Below, one piece after another: positions 57,308 through 64,000 of a DNA stretch of 64,000 bases. The DNA is from Terana coerulea. Taxonomy: Eukaryota > Basidiomycota > Agaricomycetes > Polyporales > Phanerochaetaceae. The stretch spans positions 62,001 through 126,000 of the forward strand of contig JAKOGH010000851.1 in assembly GCA_024811115.1 (NCBI GenBank), read 5' to 3'. Under the pieces are notes generated by a model. It saw only the letters and a list, made by a program, of their open reading frames with translations, did no database searches and had not been told where the DNA came from. Every line of letters begins with the position of its first letter. Within the stretch, counting starts at the first letter, position 1. The translations under genes were made by a program, and so were the position numbers.

Positions 57308-58229
57308 TAATTCCACGCGAGTTGCTGGGGCAGTTTAGCAGCCGGTGCGCAGCGAAAGGAGGTAGTCGATATCCCATAAGCAAGAATTCCTCGGCGGTGC
57401 TAGGAACGGCGTACTCGCCGCAGCATACTGCAATTCTGTACCATAGTCGCGGAGATGAGCCTACGCCGCTCCTGTAAAGGTGTATCGATGGATGGTTTCG
57501 CTCTTACGTACGGCATTCCTGTGGACATTGCAGAGTGCCCGTATATACAAAGTGTAAGAAGCATGCGCCGGTAGTGGCCTGGTATCCTATCTCGCCATAG
57601 GATTGTCTCCTGCTGAACAGGGAGATAACGGTTAGTCCGACATGGTAAGAAAGTACCCGCACTTGCGAGTTGTATGTGTCACAGCGGCTGAAGATCCCCA
57701 TGTCTGTAGGTCGTCTGTTAGCTTCTGACCGAGCAAGAGCTATGGAAAATCTTCATGAATTGTGAGCGGCCATCGGCAACAAAAGCATGAGAGAACACAA
57801 CAGGTTCAATGGAATGTAAGCTCACCGAATACCCTCAAGACCCCAGGACATCCCCACGCGAAGAATATCACGACCCCTGCCAGCGTGAGTTGGCGCTTTG
57901 CTAAAGCATCTGACGTAAGGCAGATTTACCTCGGGACTGTGCTGGCTGCCGCTTGAGCCTCTGCAATGTACGTCGCTTGACTTACCCTTCCACCTCTCAG
58001 GCATCCTAATCCATCCTTTTCCAGAACACTCACCATTCAACTGTGATTACCATCTCGAGTTGTATGACTCGATCCGACTCGGCCACAGCTCTGCAGCCCT
58101 GGCACCGGTTTCCGCGTCAATTCAAGCTATTCGCCATCCTAGACCTTTTCTCGTAAGCTCAGGACTTCCCGGACATTCCCCAGGAACCACTGAATCTTGG
58201 CATATAAGGGCACCGCGTGAGGTATCAAG
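57308..58229. other. intergenic, nothing recognised
   Basis: About 920 bp upstream of the MFS transporter gene; no gene seen. Confidence 0.45.
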
Positions 58230-60943
58230 ATGTCCGTGACTCCACGACTTTCCGGCTTCTGGTCCGCGACTGGGTCGACAAGAATGAGCTACTTCGAACG
58301 GGGAGACGACGAGGACGTCGGCCTTGTGGATGGGGAGGACGAGGAGTTGGGTGACATTCAAGACGGCAGAACGCCTTTAGACAGAACCATTGACAAGATT
58401 GGGATGGGTGCGTGATATTGTTTCTTCGAGGCCGTGTCAGAGTCTCGCGGGCTGATGCGAAGTGTATAGGAAGCTACCAATGGACACTGCTATCGCTGTG
58501 CGGGTTTGGTGAGTTCTATACGCGCCGCGTGCCATTGCTCACACACAAACGAATAATGACGGGGATTTGAAGGGTGGTTGGCCGACAACGTGAGTCCTAT
58601 TTTAGTGTCTCGCTGGTTATGCTTGACATAGCCTGAAGATGTGGATCCAAGCTATCGCAATTATACTACCAAGAGTGCAACAACATTTTGACGGCAAGTC
58701 GCTTTCTAGGACCAGCCAACGTTGCGTTAAGATTACTCATGTTCTGGCCGCCTCAGTACCCGATAAGTATATTGGAGTCTTGTCCTCCTCAATGTTCGGC
58801 GGAATGATGTTTGGGGCAATTGGATGGGGTGCCTGTAAGCTGGCGCGTTTTGCTATCCTCCGCTCGAAAATTTGGCTGAGAAGGGCCGCTACAGGCTCTG
58901 ATCTCATGGGTCGTACGACCGCTTTCAACGCAACGCTCTTCCTCACTGCAGTGTTCGGAGTGATTGCGTCTTTATCAAGCACATTTCCCATGCTATGCAC
59001 GGCTCTTTTCCTGCTTGGAAGTGCTGTTGGGGTGAGTTTGTGTGGTTAGTTACTCCGAGTCGGAAACCATATTGATGAGTAATCCAGGGTTCAATGCCCA
59101 CAGATGGTACCCTGCTTCTAGAACACATGCCCAACGGCAAGCAGTATCTTGTCACTGCGCTCTCGGTCTTTTTCTCTTTCGGGTCTGTACTCGCGGCCTT
59201 CATTGCGCTCGCGATCATTCCAGGCCGGTCGTGCCCACCTGCCCCAGCGCCGTGCGATGTTGCGACACAGAATGTGGGGTGGAAGTACCTTTTGATTGCC
59301 CTAGGCCTGCTGGTACGTCTCGTTTCCTTTTTATATCGTATCGAAGTAATAGTTTGGTAGACACTTGTGATGTTCGCCGCACGGATGGTTTTCTTCCGGT
59401 TGCATGAGTCCCCTCGCTATCTCGTGCATGCAGGACGGCATCAGGAGGCCATCGAATCCCTGCAAATGATCTCTAAGTTCAACGGCTCTGAGCTGTCCCT
59501 CGACGTGGAAGATGTCCGAGACCACCTGAACCCTTCCGAGATACGCAACAGTCAGGCCAGTCCCAGCAGTGCCACCGCGCAAGACGAAGTCCTTTTCAAC
59601 GCGGAAGATGACGAACCGCGACCCTCCATAGATGAAGCTCGGCTACCGAAGCTGTCGTCTCAGCGGAGTCACACGACCCTCCGAAACCCGTCCCCAGAGT
59701 CGGAATTGCCCGACTACAGCTCTACGGGCGAGCACAACGTCTCCTTGGCCGCGCATACATTCCAGACCCCAACGATACCCAACGCCCCCTCTCCGACTAT
59801 ACCAGGTTCCGACAACCCATACCTGAAGGACTCCTCGAGAAGGAACTCTAATGCATCCATTGGTTCCATGGAATCCTCCAGCCGTCCACGCCATACCCGA
59901 GAAAGAAGTAGCTCGTCATTACACGAGATGCGATCGAAACTGTACTACAAGCTGCCGTTGTTCGTCAGCAGACCATTATGGGCGTGGGCGGATCGCGTGG
60001 CGATGGTGCTCTCGCCCGAGTGGCTGAGGACGACGATCCTCGTTTGGATTGCGTGGTGTGCCATGTCTCTAGGTACGCCCGAACGCATGACATGTTAAGC
60101 AGTATTTCTCATTTGGTTTCCGACAGCATATACCATGTTCAACGTCTACCTACCAAAACTCCTAGAGGGAAGAGGCAACGCAGGAGGCACCGACGCACCA
60201 AAAGTTTGAACGACAGTCTGTGGGACGTCGTGATATATGCCCTTGGGGGCTGCCCTGGCGCAATAGTGAGCATCTCCTTACGTGTCCGTCATTCTCCAGC
60301 TCTGAAGCTTGCTAGCTGGGCGCATACCTCGTCGACTCACCGCTAGGCCGCCGCTGGTCTCTCGCGGGTAGCACTTTCGTGACCGCGCTGTTCTGTGTTT
60401 TCTTCGTGATGGCGCAGAGCTCGCTTGCCGTGCGGTTCAGTACGATTGGTATCAGTTTGAGTGCCACGGTGAGCCACGTAACGTCTCAAGATCATGCATG
60501 TATTGACAGATGATCGCAGGCGATGTGGGCAGTGCTATATGGGTGCGTATTTCACAGCCTTTTCTAGAGCTTGACTCAAACAGGCTCTATCGCATCAGGT
60601 GGACGCCTGAGATTTTCGGCACCAAAGGTGCGCTTCTTGTGCATCTTCTCAGACGACAGCTACTAACGTTGGAAATGCTGCAGTACGAGGAACTGCATGT
60701 GGCATAGCCTCTGCTCTATCACGAATGTAATCCCTTCAGTTCGCCTTTTTTTCATGACTGCTAACCCACTGCTTCCGCAGAGGAGGAATGATTGCGCCGA
60801 TGCTGGGCGGTGCTCTGTTGGTGATCGATAGTTCGTTCCCAGTAGATGCGAGTATTGTAATCTTCCTGGTCGCTGGATTCTGCGTGCTGTTACTGAGGGA
60901 GAAAGAGGGCGAGCGCGGACGATCGGCGGGGATCATCCATTAG
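58230..60943 (+). CDS. MFS transporter, SV2/sugar-transporter-like (one-base indel)
   Basis: Starts MSVTPRLSGFWSATGSTRMS; an acidic N-terminus leads to LDRTIDKIGMG, SYQWTLLSLCGFGWLADN (TM1), VPDKYIGVLSSSMFGGMMFG, then DLMGRTTAFNATLFLTAVFG, the loop-2/3 region with a GR-type motif. GTLLLEHMPNGKQYLVTALS and ESPRYLVHAGRHQEAIESLQ are typical of the MFS SV2/organic-ion branch. A long Ser-rich central loop follows, then YTMFNVYLPKLLE, DVVIYALGGCPGAI, GRRWSLAGSTFVTALFCVFF, WAVLYGWTPEIFGTK, RGTACGIASALSRIGGMIAP and a C-terminal TM12 ending GRSAGIIH. Twelve TM segments are expected. An A run at 60200-60203 has one base too few for the frame across KSLNDSLWDVV. Substrate unknown; plasma or vacuolar membrane. 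Confidence 0.85.
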
Positions 60944-63226
60944 AGAACTCTTGACGAACTTTTTAGTTTTACCGTAGACTTGTATTTTATTGTAGCCATA
61001 GCATAACATCATCGGCGATGTATAAGCACAAAATGCTTGCGGTGCAAGATCAAATTTTCTTAAATTTTCTCAGCTTTGTTGTAGGCTCGCCAGATCATGC
61101 AGAGCCAACGGCCGTGGCGTGTACACTGACACGGATCTAGGAAACCCTTCTACACGGCTGCCAAGCTAGGTGTGCACTTGCCTAAACCGAAGGCTTTACG
61201 ATTCCTGGGCTTAGCTTGTAGTACACAATATTTGAGTCTTCTGCATTGATTGCAAGATAGATGTGCGAAGGTTTACCCAGATCATGGAATGCTTGGTGAA
61301 ACCTGTGGTGAAGCCGTGAGTTGTGTACGAATATGTTACAATTAGAAAGAAGAGATGCACCATTCTGTACTGAGTGACTCGGTTAACGAGCAAGGAACCA
61401 CGTAGAGAACGTTGTCCTGGCACACAAAAATGCGGTTAAACATGGGAAGGCGGAGCTCCATTAGCACTTACTGTTTGGGGGCGACGGCCTCTGAAAGCAC
61501 CTCTAGAGCAGGACGGTACATCCAGGACCTTCAGATCTTCCCATTGTTGTGCTTTGTCGCAGGTGACTCTGAGCCTGTCCGCACAACGCAGCCATATAAG
61601 GGTCCGCACCTAGTTTCAAATCGTTGTATGTCTGCAGTAGTGAGCCTGCCGCTTTCGGATACTTCTGAATTACGCCGGAGAGCTCGGTAGACTGGATGAA
61701 TGTCAGTGAAACCTCTCCGAAGGCCATGGCGAAGCAGGCTTACTGAGGGATGAGACTCCATGGTTACTTTTGACAAATTATGCTAATAAAAATCACCACT
61801 TGAACAACTTGATCGTACTTTTTGTTCCTAGCTGCACACCTCGATGACACTTGACCAAGTAGTGAACGCACGGAGAATAGTCCAAGTCATTGGCAACTTC
61901 CAAGTCGCAAACTCGAGGTCTCCAACGGGCGCCTGTTCATGCGAAGATCCCACGTGGCTCTTTGGGCGCTCAAAGCAAGGCGGAGGTATTTTCAGCTGTA
62001 TTTTGCGTTTCTGTTCACGACACATCCTGCCACCTCTCACACCAATTAGTATATTCAAACTTTCAGATATGATGACGCTCAGGCAAACTGCTGTGAAGCC
62101 AGCGTGAATTTTTCCAGTAGCTTGCTAATTGAACAGGAGAATGCGTTTGCTGTTTCGTATCTGGCAACTTGCGTTTTCGGTACGGTTGCCATCCAGGACT
62201 CCTATGAGATGCTCGGTAAGGCCATGAATTCTTCGTGGCGATGCAGTGTCCTGACCACTAATCTTATTACGGGAAGTAGACCGCACTGGTTACGAGTGAT
62301 TATACTGTCTCCGCTGCATCTGAAATCAAGTCCGCTTTGAGTCTCCGGAGTCTCCTCGGTCTCGTCGTTGAATACATCTTCAGGACACTTCACTAGCTAT
62401 CAAGGCCCTACGTATATTTGGCCGTTCATGGCATGAACCCACGGGCCACAGCTTGGGGGTTAGGGTCAATTCCGTACACCGCCGTAAGTTTATATCTCTG
62501 CCACAGTGCCACAGGCCACTTATAGTTACTCAGTGGACTTCTTATATGAAATGTTCCCAGGTTGTCGCGACTGAACCCATCAATCATGACATGGGATTCC
62601 CGAAACGGAGGTTCTGCTACTCGGATCCATGTGAAGTTCCAGTGTGAACCTCGGCACACTTGTATATCATCGCGACAATCACGAGCAGTAAAACAGCATA
62701 GTGCCGTTTGGTACGTCCTCTCCGTTATACGCTGTAGTGGGCCGTATCCTGTGCTCATCTCCAAGCCCAGCTTTGTGCAGACAAGTGTTTGCGCGTACCT
62801 ATAAGCGCCGAACACAGCTCGACCGCCTCACGCCGTGTTAGACTCCTTGGTCGCTTGTTCGCTTCGTCCGACTCCCACTGACGACCCTGTGCTACATCAT
62901 CCATCCAAGATGGAAGCCTCGGCTTGAGCGCAGTCTCAAGGTTTCTGACACTGTCGCCAGATGATTAATCAAGCGGCTTGAGTTACCAATGCGCCATTTG
63001 GAGATTACAAAGCATACATAAGGCCCAAGACTCTAATTTGAACGGCAGGACCGTCGAGTGGCCTCCGTCTGTCTTGTCCAGCTCCTTCACCATGGGCGTT
63101 ATGAGCAGACAACTGTTCGAGGGTTGCGGACACCCTCAGCCGCAGAGCTGAGGCTCCTGAGCAGGTTAGCTATAAATGCATGTTTCCTTCCGCCATTATA
63201 TTGACCACCTCTTGGTTCCTTTAGGC
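60944..63226. other. gene-poor stretch
   Basis: About 2.3 kb. ORFs at 61412-61776, 61828-62107 and 62426-62815 overlap in both strands without family resemblance. It may contain the first exon(s) and promoter of the antiporter that follows (candidate ATG at 63092). Confidence 0.4.
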
Positions 63227-64000
63227 GGGAGTGTTTGCGGGTGATAATCCAGCTTCATATAATTTGAATGACCCTATTCGACTATGGGTCATTCAAGTCA
63301 GTAAGTGTCAAAGATGTCTACGCTGACTGATTAACGAAACTCATGCATCGGTAGTTGTTATTTTGGGAGTGACCCAGCTCCTTGCCTTGCTGTTCTCTCG
63401 TATCCACCAGCCAAGAGTCATCGCGGAGATCATTAGCGGCGTGATTCTGGGGCCAACCGTTATGGGGCGCATTCCCAACTTTTCCAACACGATCTTTCCG
63501 TCAGCCTCCCTGCCCATGATCAACCTCACGTCTACAATCGGGCTCGTCTTGTTCCTCTTCCTGGTGGGCATGGAGATTGACGTACGAGTCATCAAGCGCA
63601 ATGCGAAGGCGTCCATGCTCATCTCGCTAACCGGTCTTGTCATTCCGCTCGGCCTGGGAGCCGCCCTCGCTGTCCCAATCTACCACCAGTTTGTCGACCC
63701 TACTGTCAACTTCGGGTACTTCATCCTCTTCGTCTCGGTCGCGGTTGGAATCACCGCGTTCCCCGTGCTATGCCGCATCTTATCGGAGCTTAAGTTGCTC
63801 GACGACACTGTCGGTGTCGTTGTACTAGCAGCCGGGGTGGGCAACGACGTGAGCATTTGTCTTGCTATGCCGTGTGGCGTCTTCTGAGGTATCTTTAGGT
63901 CGTGGGATGGATTCCTGCTTGCTTTGTCGGTAGCTCTCGTAAATGCCAATAGCGGCCTTACGGCACTCTGGGTACTTTTGACAGGAGTGGGATACACCAT
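63227..64000 (+). CDS. KHA1: KHA1-like K+/H+ antiporter (CPA2), 5' part
   Basis: The first supported exon begins at 63227, after TTTAG, with AGVFAGDNPASYNLNDPIRL, then across an intron VIVILGVTQLLALLFSRIHQ, PRVIAEIISGVILGPTVMG, LTSTIGLVLFLFLVGMEIDV and VGITAFPVLCRILSELKLLD. The latter is the KefB/NhaA-type CPA2 motif around the conserved Asp in the following exon: GVGNDVVGWILLALSVALVN. About six TM segments are inside the window; the gene continues past 64000. The true start is not resolved (an upstream short exon likely). It exchanges K+ or Na+ for H+ in endomembranes. No lesions seen in this part. Confidence 0.85.

Noticed and set aside
61828..62815. Overlapping ORFs as possible small genes
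   Set aside because: Both strands are open over the same bases and neither shows a motif, signal peptide or plausible splice structure.

Overview
The window looks like nuclear DNA of an agaricomycete (mushroom-forming basidiomycete). Genes are split by many introns of about 45-75 bp, intergenic gaps are short, and several proteins belong to families expanded in Agaricomycetes: DUF6534-type membrane proteins, small Kre9/Knh1-like proteins, isopenicillin-N-epimerase-like PLP enzymes and NmrA-like oxidoreductases. No rRNA, intact tRNA, CRISPR or other prokaryotic feature was seen. All gene models were built by eye from reading frames, splice signals and family resemblance.

Layout. 1-2.8 kb: 3' part of a gene for a HerA/FtsK-like ATPase with two related C-terminal modules. 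3.3-11.4 kb: a decayed metabolic stretch, with two inverted, independently damaged copies of a class V (isopenicillin-N-epimerase-like) gene around an intact SDR gene, then a broken aryl-alcohol-dehydrogenase-like aldo-keto reductase. 11.8-12.6 kb: copy A of a dispersed repeat (here R1). 12.9-22.1 kb: housekeeping genes FEN1 and Nop12-like (both minus), a zinc-finger hypothetical gene, and a YEATS-domain protein. 22.8-26.5 kb: a DUF6534-like membrane protein and a BRI3-like small membrane protein. 26.8-34 kb: an NmrA-like fragment, a CHAT-domain protease-like gene, a 2-kb tandem duplication of an NmrA-like gene (one copy intact, one broken), and R1 copy B in inverse orientation to copy A. 34.4-36.5 kb: an FAD amine-oxidase-like gene that seems to contain a 5-nt exon. 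36.6-38.6 kb: a degenerate direct repeat. 39-55 kb: five small Kre9/Knh1-like genes on both sides of a large Rif1 gene, plus a hAT-type MITE with a perfect 8-bp target-site duplication. 55.3-64 kb: a cysteine-rich small protein, a GFA/CENP-V-like zinc protein, an MFS transporter, and the 5' part of a KHA1-like cation/proton antiporter running off the window.

How genes relate. FEN1, Nop12 and Rif1 are genome-maintenance or ribosome-biogenesis genes that happen to sit close together; no shared pathway is implied. The Kre9-like genes share a C-terminal signature (VFGDSGN-x-P-FTI), intron positions and, for two of them, promoter sequence, so they are a local paralogous expansion. The PLP enzyme, SDR and aldo-keto reductase may be the remains of a small metabolic cluster, which is inference only.

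Caution. Many otherwise conserved genes carry one-base indels, often in homopolymer runs (for example T7 at 36429-36435 and A4 at 60200-60203). Some broken genes may therefore be assembly errors. Larger deletions and true stop codons (minus epimerase-like copy, AKR) are firmer evidence of decay.
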